The position numbers and the translations under genes were made by a program. From the NCBI GenBank assembly GCA_016287555.1, contig JAEFAK010000002.1, positions 1 to 28,059 on the forward strand: a stretch of DNA of 28,059 nt. Direction: 5' to 3'. The notes beneath the pieces were generated by a model. It ran no database searches, was not told the DNA's origin, and was given only the letters and a program-made list of their open reading frames with translations. Shown one piece after another: positions 17,637 through 26,136 of this stretch. The DNA comes from Oscillospiraceae bacterium. Lineage in GTDB: Bacteria; Bacillota; Clostridia; Oscillospirales; Oscillospiraceae. Each line of letters starts with the position of its first letter. Within the stretch, counting starts at the first letter, position 1.

Positions 17637-19952
17637 ATGGCCGAAAACGAGATCTACAAATCTCCCGTCGAGGAACCGGAAGAGGAATATACCCTTGAAT
17701 CCATCCTCGCAGAGTATAAAGGCAACGCGTATATTGCGGGGGAACGCAAGCTCTCCAAGGAAGACCTTGAGGCTCAGGCCGCAAAGATCATCGAGGAGAT
17801 GACGCGCGAGCTCAATGACCCGCAGTCCGCCGTTCCGACCGTCCAGCAGATGGACGAGGACGACGAGGAGGTCACGGAGTACAATCCCGGAAAGCCGCTC
17901 GACAGGCCCGAGACGCCCGCGTTCGAGATGGAACGCGAGCCGGAGGAGCGGGAAAAGAAGCCCGCGCATTCCGTGTTCGGGCTCAAAAAGCGCTCCGCGG
18001 AGGAGAAGGAAAAGCCCAAAAAAGAGGGCGGCCGCCGCATAAGACGCGAGATCGAGGAGCGAAACGTCCGCCAGTCGGTGCTTGAAGCCGCCCGCATCGA
18101 GAGGCTCGAACGCGAGCAGGCCGAGAGCGAGAAGCGCGAATCCGACCTCGCCATGTCCGATGAGGAGCAGATGTTCTTCGGCGTGGGCCGCTATGCCCGC
18201 CCGGAGACGATAGAGGACGTCGCCGACGAGGTCGAGGAGACGATAGCCTCCAAGGCGGAAAAGCGCCGCCGCGCCCGCGAGGAAAAGAAAATAGTCGAGG
18301 AGGCCGAGGCAGAGGCCGCCGAGCGCGAGCCCACCGCCTCCGAGGCGGAGGAGATCTATTCCTCCGGCATAAAGTCCGTTACCCGCAGGACGCTGCTCGT
18401 TCTCATCCTTGCTATAGTATCTGCCGTGATCGCTTTTTCCGGAAGACATGCCGACGCCGAGACCTTCCTCGGCGGAGCGCAGACGGCCGCCATAGTCCAG
18501 CTCGGTCTGCTGCTGCTGACGGTAGCGCTCTGTCTCGACGTATTCATCCGCGGTCTGCGCAATCTCGTGACCTTCCATGCCGGAGGGGACTCTCTTGCCG
18601 CCGTGGCCTGCATCACGGCAGCCGCAGACGCGATTTTTATTATCCTTACGAACTCTTCGCAGTTCGGTCAGCCTTACTGCGCTCCGGCGATCTTCGCCAT
18701 GCTCTGCGTCATGTGGGGCTCGCGTCTTTCAAAATCCGCGTATAAGACGACCTTCAGGACCGTGCGCACGGCGTCCCTGCCGACGCTCGTTACGGCCGAG
18801 TGGGAGCGAGCGGACGAGGGCCTCGTGCTCACGAAGAAGCTCGGCTCGGCTCAGGGCTTCGTCTCCAAGAGCCTCGAATGCGACCGAAGCGAGAACTTCT
18901 TCAAGCGTTTCGCTCCGCTGGTCATCATCGTATCGATAGTGTTCGCTCTAATAACGACGGTCTTCCGCGGCAGGAGCGGGAACTTCCTTCACTGTCTTTC
19001 CGCTCTGACAGCCGTTTCCTCGGCCTCCGCCGCCGCGCTGATATTCAACTTCCCGTTCAGCAGATGCGCCAAAAAGCTCGCCTCCTCGGGCGCGGCGCTT
19101 GCCGGTTGGAGCGGCGCGAAGGATATTAGCGACGCGGTAGGCCTCGTAGTCAAGGACTATGATCTTTTCCCGGAAAATACTCTGTCCCTCGGCGGCGTCA
19201 AATCCTTCTCCGCCATGTCCGCCGAGACGGTCGTATCCTATACGGCGAGCCTTATAATCGCCTCCGGCTCCGGCCTGACACATCTTTTCGGCGACCTTCT
19301 CAAGGAATACGCCTGCAGCATATACAGGGTCGACGAATTCTCCTGCTATGAGGGCGGCGGCGTCGGCGCCGTGATAAACGGCGATAGGGTCATCGTCGGC
19401 TCGGCCGCGTTTATGAACCTGATGGGCGTGCGCCTCGCGCCCAACCTCAATCTCAAGACCGCCGTATTCACTGCCATCAACGACGAGCTCGCAGGCGTTT
19501 TCATCGTCAACTATACCCCGGTCGACATGGTGCAGAACGCGCTCGTTTCGCTGCTGCGCTCGAAGATAAGGCCGCTTTTCGCCGTGCGCGATTTTTCCAT
19601 CACGCCCGCGATGATAAAATCCAAGTTCAAGATATCGACCGACAATATCGACTTTCTCAGCTTTGAGGCGCGCTACAAGCTCTCCGCCGATACCGAGACG
19701 CCGGACCTCAAGCCGAGCGCCGTCATGAGCAGGGAAGGGCTCGCCCACTTCGTCGAGATAGCCCGCAGGGGCCGCGATCTCGTGCGCAAAGTGCGCCTCG
19801 GCAACCTCATAACGGCGGCCGGCGCGATAATCGGCCTGCTCATCATGTTCGTCATATGTGCCGGTTCGTCCTTTTCCGCCGGAAGCGCCGGCAACGTGAC
19901 GGCTTTTCTCGCGCTATGGACCGCGGCCGTGCTGCTGGTCAACGAAACCTGA
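17637..19952 (+). CDS. Membrane protein with degenerate P-type-ATPase-like core and long charged N-terminus
   Basis: A 771-residue protein I cannot assign to a named family. Residues 1-245 are cytoplasmic, very rich in Glu/Arg/Lys, and partly coiled coil. About eight hydrophobic spans follow (near 251-268, 284-304, 318-338, 347-362, 426-446, 451-472, 722-742, 753-769), which is the layout of P1B pumps. After span 6, AALIFNFPFSRCAKKLASSG and then GLVVKDYDLFPENTLSL (502-518) line up with the phosphorylation region, but D-K-T-G-T is lost. GGGVGAVINGDRVIVGSAAF (573-592) matches the nucleotide domain. ELAGVFIVNYTPVDMVQNAL and then PLFAVRD (646-652) match the P-domain, with T-G-D lost. The TGE loop and the G-D-G-x-N-D hinge are absent. 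Transport by phosphorylation is therefore unlikely. A CGGAG site lies upstream; it follows rlmB after 31 bases, probably in one operon. Confidence 0.82.
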   Translation: MAENEIYKSPVEEPEEEYTLESILAEYKGNAYIAGERKLSKEDLEAQAAKIIEEMTRELNDPQSAVPTVQQMDEDDEEVTEYNPGKPLDRPETPAFEMEREPEEREKKPAHSVFGLKKRSAEEKEKPKKEGGRRIRREIEERNVRQSVLEAARIERLEREQAESEKRESDLAMSDEEQMFFGVGRYARPETIEDVADEVEETIASKAEKRRRAREEKKIVEEAEAEAAEREPTASEAEEIYSSGIKSVTRRTLLVLILAIVSAVIAFSGRHADAETFLGGAQTAAIVQLGLLLLTVALCLDVFIRGLRNLVTFHAGGDSLAAVACITAAADAIFIILTNSSQFGQPYCAPAIFAMLCVMWGSRLSKSAYKTTFRTVRTASLPTLVTAEWERADEGLVLTKKLGSAQGFVSKSLECDRSENFFKRFAPLVIIVSIVFALITTVFRGRSGNFLHCLSALTAVSSASAAALIFNFPFSRCAKKLASSGAALAGWSGAKDISDAVGLVVKDYDLFPENTLSLGGVKSFSAMSAETVVSYTASLIIASGSGLTHLFGDLLKEYACSIYRVDEFSCYEGGGVGAVINGDRVIVGSAAFMNLMGVRLAPNLNLKTAVFTAINDELAGVFIVNYTPVDMVQNALVSLLRSKIRPLFAVRDFSITPAMIKSKFKISTDNIDFLSFEARYKLSADTETPDLKPSAVMSREGLAHFVEIARRGRDLVRKVRLGNLITAAGAIIGLLIMFVICAGSSFSAGSAGNVTAFLALWTAAVLLVNET

Positions 19953-19961
19953 GAATTTCTG

Positions 19962-19990
19962 TTGATATTGCGCCAGAATTAGTGTATAAT
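19962..19990 (+). promoter_or_regulatory. Promoter of the EF-G2-like gene
   Basis: TTGATA (19962-19967), 17-base spacer, perfect TATAAT (19985-19990). It begins only 10 bases after the preceding stop codon, and the leader to the ATG is about 60 bases. Confidence 0.88.
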
Positions 19991-20056
19991 TTACAAGTTA
20001 CGTTTGGTAATGATTAAAAACTTATCTATACAAGACATGAGAGGACTGGATTTACT

Positions 20057-22075
20057 ATGAGCTACTCGACTGACAAGATCCGCAACGTCGCCCTTCTCGG
20101 CCACGGCAACAGCGGAAAGACCACCCTCGCTGAGAGCATGCTTTTCGTGACGGGCGCCATCGACCGTCAGGGCAAGGTGCCCGACGGCAATACCGTCTGC
20201 GACTATGACGCGGAAGAGATCAAGCGTCAGATCACCATCTCGACGGCGATCGCTCCCGTTGAATTCGGCGGCTGCAAAATAAACGTTCTTGACTGCCCGG
20301 GTTACTTTGACTTTGTCGGCGAGGTCGCCTGCGCGATCCGTGCCGTCGAGGCCGGCATCATCCTCTGCACTGCGAAGGACGGCCTGTCCGTCGGTGCCGA
20401 GCGCGTTTGGAAGACCCTGAAGGCCGCCAATATCCCGACGATGTTCTGCGTCTCCAAGATCGACGAGGAGCACGGCGACTATGACTCCGTTCTTTCCGCC
20501 CTTCAGGACAAGTACGGCAGCATCGTCTGCGCCGTGACTGCTCCGACCAGCGACGGCAAGGGCGTCATCGACCTCGTGCACAACGTCGCCTATATCACCA
20601 ACGGCAATAAGACGACCAAGGGCGCCATCCCCTCCGCCGACGCTAGCAAGGCCGAGAGCCTGCGCGAGGCCCTCATGGAGGCCGCCGCCGGCGCCGACGA
20701 GGAGCTCATGGAAGTCTTCTTTGATACGATGGAGCTCTCCGAGGAGCAGATCATCAAGGGCATCAAGATAGGCATGAAGGACCGCAGCGTCGTTCCCGTC
20801 GTCGCCTCCTGCGCTGCCGACGGCGTCGGCACGGAGGCTCTCCTTCAGGCTATAGTCGACTACGTTCCCGCTCCCTCCGATGTCGAGGCCATCGATCCGA
20901 ACGGAACGACCGCCGGTTTCGTATTCAAGACCGTATCCGACCAGTTCGGCAAGTACAGCTTCGTCAAGGTCATGTCCGGCAGCATCACCGCCGATATGTC
21001 CCTGCGCAACGTCCGCGCTTCCTCGACCGACAAGCTCGGCCGTCTCTACACGATGTGCGGCAAGAAGAACACCGAGGTCAAGGAAGCCTGCTGCGGCGAT
21101 ATCGTCGCCGTCGGCAAGATGGAATGGAAGACCGGCGACACCGTCTGCGATCCGAAGAACGAGGTCGAGTTCCCGCCCATCGAAATAGCCGAGCCGGTCT
21201 ATTCCATGGCCATCGCTCCCAAGACCAAGGGCCAGGACGACAAGGTCGGCACCGGCCTTGCCAGACTCAACGAGGAGGATATCTCCTTCACCGTCGTCAA
21301 CAACCCCGAGACCCACCAGATGGTCGTCTCCGGCGCCGGCGACATCCAGATCGACGTTCTCTGCGCCAAGCTCAAGAGCCGCTTCGGCGTCGACGTTGAG
21401 CTCAAGCCCGCCAAGGTCGCTTACCGCGAGAAGATCAAGGGCAAGGTCGAGGCTCACGGCCGTCATAAGAAGCAGTCCGGCGGCAGCGGCCAGTTCGGCG
21501 ACGTGTGGATCCGCTTCGAGCCCCAGTACGACAGCGACGAGATGGTCTTCGCCGAGGAGGTCTTCGGTGGCTCCGTTCCCAAGAACTTCTTCCCGTCCGT
21601 TGAGAAGGGCCTGCGCAACGCCGTGCAGAAGGGCGTTCTCGCCGGCTATCCGCTCGTCGGCCTGAAGGCGACGCTGTACGACGGCTCCTATCACCCCGTC
21701 GACTCCAACGATATGGCCTTCCAGACCGCCGCCCGCCTCGCCTATCAGGAGGGCATCCCCAATGCCAAGCCGACCATCCTCGAGCCTATCGGCCTGCTTA
21801 AGGTCACCATCCCCGACTCCAACCTCGGCGACATTATGAGCGACATCTCCTCCAAGCGCCGCGGCACTGTGCTCGGCATGACCGCCGAGGACGGCATGCA
21901 GACCGTCGAGGCCGAGGTGCCCCTGGCCGAGATGGGCTCCTATACGATAGACCTCCGCTCCATGACTCAGGGCCGCGGAACTTTCTCCTGCAAGTTCGTC
22001 AGATATGAGGAAGCTCCCGGCAACGTCCAGCAGAAGGTCATCGAAGAGGCCAAGGCTCTGGCTGAGGAAGAATGA
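20057..22075 (+). CDS. Elongation factor G-like GTPase (EF-G2 type)
   Basis: A 672-residue translational GTPase of the EF-G superfamily. It has the G1 loop GHGNSGKTT (15-23), a G3 motif DCPGYFDF (79-86) with Tyr83 where canonical EF-G has the catalytic His, and a G4 motif SKID (133-136) instead of NKxD. Domains II-V follow, including HKKQSGGSGQFGDVWIRFEP in domain IV and the C-terminal RYEEAPGNVQQKVIEEAKAL. The DxPGY form is typical of the EF-G-like EF-G2/PRK12740 group rather than the canonical FusA, which I would expect elsewhere next to rpsG and tuf. Likely roles are an auxiliary translocase or a stress factor. GAGAGGA stands 11 bases before the ATG. It is a single-gene unit with its own promoter and terminator, and its codon use looks highly expressed. 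Confidence 0.92.
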   Translation: MSYSTDKIRNVALLGHGNSGKTTLAESMLFVTGAIDRQGKVPDGNTVCDYDAEEIKRQITISTAIAPVEFGGCKINVLDCPGYFDFVGEVACAIRAVEAGIILCTAKDGLSVGAERVWKTLKAANIPTMFCVSKIDEEHGDYDSVLSALQDKYGSIVCAVTAPTSDGKGVIDLVHNVAYITNGNKTTKGAIPSADASKAESLREALMEAAAGADEELMEVFFDTMELSEEQIIKGIKIGMKDRSVVPVVASCAADGVGTEALLQAIVDYVPAPSDVEAIDPNGTTAGFVFKTVSDQFGKYSFVKVMSGSITADMSLRNVRASSTDKLGRLYTMCGKKNTEVKEACCGDIVAVGKMEWKTGDTVCDPKNEVEFPPIEIAEPVYSMAIAPKTKGQDDKVGTGLARLNEEDISFTVVNNPETHQMVVSGAGDIQIDVLCAKLKSRFGVDVELKPAKVAYREKIKGKVEAHGRHKKQSGGSGQFGDVWIRFEPQYDSDEMVFAEEVFGGSVPKNFFPSVEKGLRNAVQKGVLAGYPLVGLKATLYDGSYHPVDSNDMAFQTAARLAYQEGIPNAKPTILEPIGLLKVTIPDSNLGDIMSDISSKRRGTVLGMTAEDGMQTVEAEVPLAEMGSYTIDLRSMTQGRGTFSCKFVRYEEAPGNVQQKVIEEAKALAEEE

Positions 22076-22085
22076 TCCGAAATCG

Positions 22086-22121
22086 AAAGGCCATCCCGAA
22101 AATTCGGGATGGCCTTTTTTT
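22086..22121 (+). terminator. Intrinsic terminator of the EF-G2-like gene
   Basis: A perfect 15-base stem (22086-22100 with 22103-22117) followed by a run of seven T's on the plus strand. The minus side has only three T's, so service to the convergent carboxypeptidase gene is weaker. Confidence 0.92.
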
Positions 22122-22165
22122 GTGCGTATTTTCGGCTTTTGCTCTTTCGCCGGGAGGGGGAGAGG

Positions 22166-23539
22166 TCAGCGCCTCTCGCGCTCGGAAGCCTCTCGGCGAG
22201 CCTGCAGCTTTTTCTTGTGGCGGTATTTGAGAATGTTGTAGCGGATGATAAAGGCAATATAGAGCAGGAAAACGAAGAGGATGCCGATGATCGTCCATTT
22301 TAGCCAGGGCTTTTTGAACGTGTTTCTGATGCGCGACTTCATGTACTCGATCTTGGAAAGAGGCACGTCCGTATTCGCCACGAGCTTGACGGGGCCGAAG
22401 GTCTCGCCTTTGTAGGTCAGGGTGATCTCGCCGAGCTCCTCGCCCATGGAGATAGGCGCGGTCAGAGGCTCTGCGCCCTCGTCCTGACAGTAGATATGTA
22501 TGTCGGCCTTGTATTCCTTGTTGATGTCAAGATCGTTCGGGATAAGGTCGCGCAGGGAGCTCTCCGGATGGACGATGACGCTGTCCATGCCCTCGCCGAG
22601 AGCGACGGGAAGCTCGGCGACGAGCTCAGTGGCGGAAAGGATCTCGCGCCACGAGTAGTTGGCGAAGACCCAGCGGAACATGTATCCCGTCTCCGTGAAG
22701 CTGTCGATGCGGTAGGCTCCCGAGCCGGTGGGGACGGCCTTCGCGCCGAGGATCACGGAGAGAAGCTTTATTTCGTTCTTCTCCGCCGAGGAGACGAGGC
22801 AGAAGCCCGCGGCGTCGGTGCTTCCGGTCTTGATGCCGGAGGCGGAGGAGTTATAGTAGTTGGAAGCGGGATCGATGAGCTCGTTGGTGGTCTTGATGTG
22901 CCTCTCGTCGGACATGTTCGTCGCCGGGACGGTATACTCGACGTAGTTGCACATCTGCATGAATTTTTCATGCTTTATCGCCTCTTTGGCGATGAGATGC
23001 AGATCGTATGCGGAGGAGTAGTGATCCTCGTTGGGAAGGCCGTGCGTATTGGCAAAATGAGTGTTCCTGCAGCCGAGCTCCGCGGCGCGGGCGTTCATCA
23101 GGTCGACGAAAGAGCTCACCGTGCCGCCGATGTATTCGCCTATGATGTTGCAGGCCTCGTTGGCGGAGGCCACGAGCGCGCATATCATCAGATTTTCGAG
23201 GCTCATGGATTCTCCCGCCGAGATGCCGACGGTGCTGCTGTCCCACGTGAGATCGAAGCGGCAGTTGTCCGAGGCGGTGACCATGTCGCGGTAGTCGGCT
23301 TCGCCCCTTTCGATGGCCTCGATGGCGAGCAGCACGGTCAGGACCTTGGTCGTGCTGGCGGGGAAGAGCTTCATGTGCTCGTTCTTGGCAAAGAGCACGT
23401 CTCCGGTGTTCAGCTCGACGAGGTACGCTGCCGTCGCGTCGATGACGAGCTCCTCGGCGGCGTGCGCCTTCGGGACGGGCACAAGGCTGAGGACGAGGAT
23501 CAATACCAATAATATAGGAAACAGTTTGAATTTTCTCAT
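22166..23539 (-). CDS. dacF: D-alanyl-D-alanine carboxypeptidase (low-molecular-weight PBP)
   Basis: A 457-residue peptidoglycan carboxypeptidase that removes the terminal D-Ala of pentapeptide stems outside the membrane. A signal peptide covers residues 1-27 (KLFPILLVLILVLSLVPVP, cleavage near AHA). The acyl-enzyme motifs are all present: Ser-Thr-Thr-Lys at 62-65, Ser-Ala-Asn at 125-127 and Lys-Thr-Gly at 237-239. The C-terminal beta domain (about 310-395) is followed by a hydrophobic span at about 405-427 and a very basic tail. The anchor is thus a true membrane span, not the amphipathic helix of E. coli PBP5. The dacF name is by resemblance to clostridial and Bacillus sporulation-type enzymes; DacA or DacB are alternatives. 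GGGAG precedes the ATG. Confidence 0.93.
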   Translation of the reverse strand: MRKFKLFPILLVLILVLSLVPVPKAHAAEELVIDATAAYLVELNTGDVLFAKNEHMKLFPASTTKVLTVLLAIEAIERGEADYRDMVTASDNCRFDLTWDSSTVGISAGESMSLENLMICALVASANEACNIIGEYIGGTVSSFVDLMNARAAELGCRNTHFANTHGLPNEDHYSSAYDLHLIAKEAIKHEKFMQMCNYVEYTVPATNMSDERHIKTTNELIDPASNYYNSSASGIKTGSTDAAGFCLVSSAEKNEIKLLSVILGAKAVPTGSGAYRIDSFTETGYMFRWVFANYSWREILSATELVAELPVALGEGMDSVIVHPESSLRDLIPNDLDINKEYKADIHIYCQDEGAEPLTAPISMGEELGEITLTYKGETFGPVKLVANTDVPLSKIEYMKSRIRNTFKKPWLKWTIIGILFVFLLYIAFIIRYNILKYRHKKKLQARREASERERR

Positions 23540-23593
23540 ATCAAACTCCCGAAAAATATGTTATACTTTCAAAAGAAGTGCTATACTTGACTC

Positions 23594-23623
23594 ATTATAG
23601 CAAACTTCGTGCCCGGATTTCAA
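23594..23623 (-). promoter_or_regulatory. Promoter of the carboxypeptidase gene
   Basis: On the minus strand TTGAAA (23618-23623), an 18-base spacer and a perfect TATAAT (23594-23599). It gives a leader of about 50 bases. The divergent ComEA-like gene has no equally good promoter in this interval. Confidence 0.7.
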
Positions 23624-23663
23624 TCCAAATAGCGGAATATTGTGCATTATTATAGGAAAAGGG

Positions 23664-24023
23664 GTGCCCGGGACGACTCGCAAGCATGTCATAGCCGCCG
23701 TTTCGGCGGTCGTTGCCGCCGCCCTGATGCTCTCTTTCGGCTATTACGCGGGCAGGAGGATAAACAGGGATGAATACGCCGTATTCTACACGTCGCATGC
23801 CGACGAGGAGACAGTGCGCTCCCTGCCCGGGCTTGTCAGCCTGAACACGGCCGACGAGGAGGAGCTCACAAGGCTGGACGGCATAGGCCCCGGCCTCGCC
23901 GGGAGGATAATAGAATACCGCGAGGAGCACGGTCCCTTCCTGCATGTGTCGGATATAATGAACGTGCCGGGCATAGGCGAAGGCATTTATTCGAAGATAA
24001 AAGACAGCGTTACGGTGGATTAG
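23664..24023 (+). CDS. Short ComEA-like helix-hairpin-helix DNA-binding protein
   Basis: A 119-residue membrane-anchored protein from the GTG at 23664. One hydrophobic span (about 9-27: VIAAVSAVVAAALMLSFGY) is followed by a linker. A tandem helix-hairpin-helix domain comes next, starting SLNTADEEELTRLDGIGPGL and ending MNVPGIGEGIYSKIKD, with hairpin glycines G-I-G-P-G and G-I-G-E-G. Typical ComEA also carries an SLBB domain between span and HhH; here it is missing, so the protein is a minimal form that may bind DNA outside the membrane. A TTG at 23640 would add 8 residues, but AGGA sits 6 bases before the GTG and nothing precedes the TTG. It opens the operon with the two-component system 9 bases downstream. 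A role in competence is not shown. Confidence 0.82.
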   Translation: MPGTTRKHVIAAVSAVVAAALMLSFGYYAGRRINRDEYAVFYTSHADEETVRSLPGLVSLNTADEEELTRLDGIGPGLAGRIIEYREEHGPFLHVSDIMNVPGIGEGIYSKIKDSVTVD

Positions 24024-24032
24024 GAGAAGATA

Positions 24033-24713
24033 ATGAAAATTCTTGTCGTAGACGACGAAAAAGCCCTCGTCAAAGGGATCAAATTCAATCTCGAGAACGA
24101 AGGACATACGGTAGATACGGCCTACGACGGGCAGGAAGCCCTCGATAAGGTGAAAGAGAACGAGCCCGACCTCGTCATCATGGACGTCATGATGCCAAAG
24201 CTCGACGGGCTCGGCGCCTGCATGAAGATCCGCGAGTTTTCCAAGGTTCCGGTCATTCTTCTGACCGCAAAAAGCGAGGACTCGGACAAGATCATGGGCT
24301 TTGAGTGCGGCGCGGACGACTATATAACAAAGCCGTTCAATATCCTCGAGCTCAAGGCGCGCGTCAGGGCGCTGCTCCGCCGCGCCTCCATTTCCGAGCA
24401 TTCGGTCCCCTCCAACGTCGTTACAGGCGGCGGCATCACGCTCGACGTGGAGCGCCGCTCAGCCAAGTGCGACGGGCAGGAGGTGGAGCTCACCGCCAAG
24501 GAATTCGACCTGGTCGAATTCCTCATGCGCAATCCGGGCAAGGTCTATACGCGCGAGAACCTGCTCGCGACGATCTGGGGCGCGGAGTATCAGGGAGATA
24601 TCAGGACGGTCGACGTCCATATCCGCCGCCTGCGCGAAAAGCTCGAGAAGGAGCCCGCCGAGCCCGATAAGATCATGACCAAATGGGGAGTTGGCTACTA
24701 TTTCAAAGATTAG
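24033..24713 (+). CDS. OmpR/PhoB-family response regulator
   Basis: A 226-residue DNA-binding response regulator. The receiver domain (1-115) has the acidic pocket Asp7-Asp8, phospho-acceptor Asp51 (IMDVMMPKLDG), switch Thr78 and Lys100. The winged-helix effector domain (about 128-225) contains LTAKEFDLVEFLM, the recognition helix DIRTVDVHIRRLREKLE and the final WGVGYYF. All key residues are present, so it should be phosphorylated by the adjacent kinase and act on -35-proximal tandem repeats. TTAGGAGAAG precedes the ATG and overlaps the upstream stop. The target genes are unknown; the co-operonic GerMN lipoprotein suggests an envelope signal. Confidence 0.97.
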   Translation: MKILVVDDEKALVKGIKFNLENEGHTVDTAYDGQEALDKVKENEPDLVIMDVMMPKLDGLGACMKIREFSKVPVILLTAKSEDSDKIMGFECGADDYITKPFNILELKARVRALLRRASISEHSVPSNVVTGGGITLDVERRSAKCDGQEVELTAKEFDLVEFLMRNPGKVYTRENLLATIWGAEYQGDIRTVDVHIRRLREKLEKEPAEPDKIMTKWGVGYYFKD

Positions 24714-26136
24714 CACGAAGGCGTTCAGCTTCAGGAGCAGCGTGCAGTTCAAATACGCGGTCTGCTTTATCGCGATAATCGCCGCGCTCCTTATCTTCAT
24801 GAATATCTACCCCGTCGCCAGCTTCAGGGACGCGGCCTTCGAGGCCAAGCACGCCTCTACGCTCAATCAGGCGGCGGTGGTAGCTTCGTCGCTGTCTTCT
24901 CTGCCCGAACTGCGGGAAGAGGACGTCGGCAAGATCATGTCGATGCTCAACAACATCATGGTCACGCGCCTCGTGGTCACGAACGAGCGCGCGCAGATAA
25001 TCTATGACACCTCCCAGTATGAAAACAACGTCGGCAGATACGCCGTTTTCGCCGAGGTGATGACCGCGCTTGAGGGCAAGGACGTCTTTCGCTCGAAGTA
25101 TACGGGGGAAGGGCTCGTTTCCCGCGCTGCCATGCCCGTAACGAGCGAGGGCGTCATCGTCGGCGCTGTCTATATATACGATTTCGATATCGATCAGGCA
25201 GGGATGCTCGAGACCATGCGGGGGAACCTTCTCAAGGTCTCCTTTGTGATCCTTTTTTTGTCCCTGCTTCTCGTTTTTGTGTTCTCGTGGCTGCTGACGA
25301 AGCGTATAAGAAGCCTCTTCAAAGCCATGCAGAACCTCGGCGGCGGAAGATACGACTACCGCGTCGAGGTCCGCGGAGGGGATGAGATATCCGGCCTTGC
25401 CAGCGAGTTCAACTCTCTGGCAGAGCGGCTTGAAAAGACCGAGTCCATGCGTCAGCGCTTCGTGTCCGACGCTTCGCACGAGCTCAAGACCCCGCTGGCC
25501 GCCATAAAGCTGCTGACGGACAGCATCCTTCAGAACGAGGGGATGGACGGCGAGACCATGCGGGAATTCATGCAGGATATAGGCAGCGAGGCTGACCGTC
25601 TGACCAGAACGACTGAAAAGCTTATGCACATCACCCGTCTCGAAACGCCGGAGACAGCCGGCGGCGTAACGGACATGAAGTTCGTCGTTGAGAAGGCGAT
25701 ACGCATGCTCGAGACCCTCGCCGCGGACAAGGGCGTGCGGCTCGACGTCCGTCTCAGCGAGCGCTGCTTCGTCAAGGCCGACGCCGACGACCTGCACCAG
25801 ATAGTTTTCAACCTTGTCGAAAATGCGATCAAGTATAACGTCGAGAAGGGGAGAGTCACCGTACTGCTCTTCAAGAGGGACAGGACCGTCCGCTTCATCG
25901 TAAACGATACGGGCATAGGCATCCCCGACGAGGACATGCCGTACATATTCGACAGGTTCTACAGAGTGGACAAGTCCCGAGAGAGCGAGATAGGCGGCAG
26001 CGGGCTCGGCCTGAGCATAGTCAGGGACGTCGTCGACAGATACGGCGGGAGCATAACAGCCTCACACCGCGAGCACGGCGGAACGAGCTTTGAGGTCGTT
26101 TTCCCGCTCGCCTCGAGATCGGAGGCGGAAAGATGA
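24691..26136 (+). CDS. Membrane sensor histidine kinase
   Basis: A 481-residue kinase with two spans (about 22-40 and 183-204) flanking an extracytoplasmic sensor domain of about 140 residues, which looks PAS/Cache-like (VTRLVVTNERAQIIYDTS). HAMP follows at 200-250. The DHp H-box is SDASHELKTPLAAIKL with His263. The ATPase has N-box VFNLVENAIKYN (372-383), G1 DTGIGIP (406-412), an F-box and G2 GGSGLGLSI (435-443). The start is uncertain. The TTG at 24691 overlaps the regulator by 23 bases with GGGGAG directly abutting. A GTG at 24742 has AGGAG 4 bases upstream and would shorten the protein by 17 residues. It ends in ATGA, overlapping the next gene by four bases, so kinase, regulator and lipoprotein are co-translated. 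Confidence 0.95.
   Translation: MATISKISTKAFSFRSSVQFKYAVCFIAIIAALLIFMNIYPVASFRDAAFEAKHASTLNQAAVVASSLSSLPELREEDVGKIMSMLNNIMVTRLVVTNERAQIIYDTSQYENNVGRYAVFAEVMTALEGKDVFRSKYTGEGLVSRAAMPVTSEGVIVGAVYIYDFDIDQAGMLETMRGNLLKVSFVILFLSLLLVFVFSWLLTKRIRSLFKAMQNLGGGRYDYRVEVRGGDEISGLASEFNSLAERLEKTESMRQRFVSDASHELKTPLAAIKLLTDSILQNEGMDGETMREFMQDIGSEADRLTRTTEKLMHITRLETPETAGGVTDMKFVVEKAIRMLETLAADKGVRLDVRLSERCFVKADADDLHQIVFNLVENAIKYNVEKGRVTVLLFKRDRTVRFIVNDTGIGIPDEDMPYIFDRFYRVDKSRESEIGGSGLGLSIVRDVVDRYGGSITASHREHGGTSFEVVFPLASRSEAER

Noticed and set aside
19991..21694. 567-codon open frame antisense to the EF-G2-like gene
   Set aside because: Same cause: strong codon bias of a highly expressed gene leaves the reverse frame open. 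Its translation resembles no protein.
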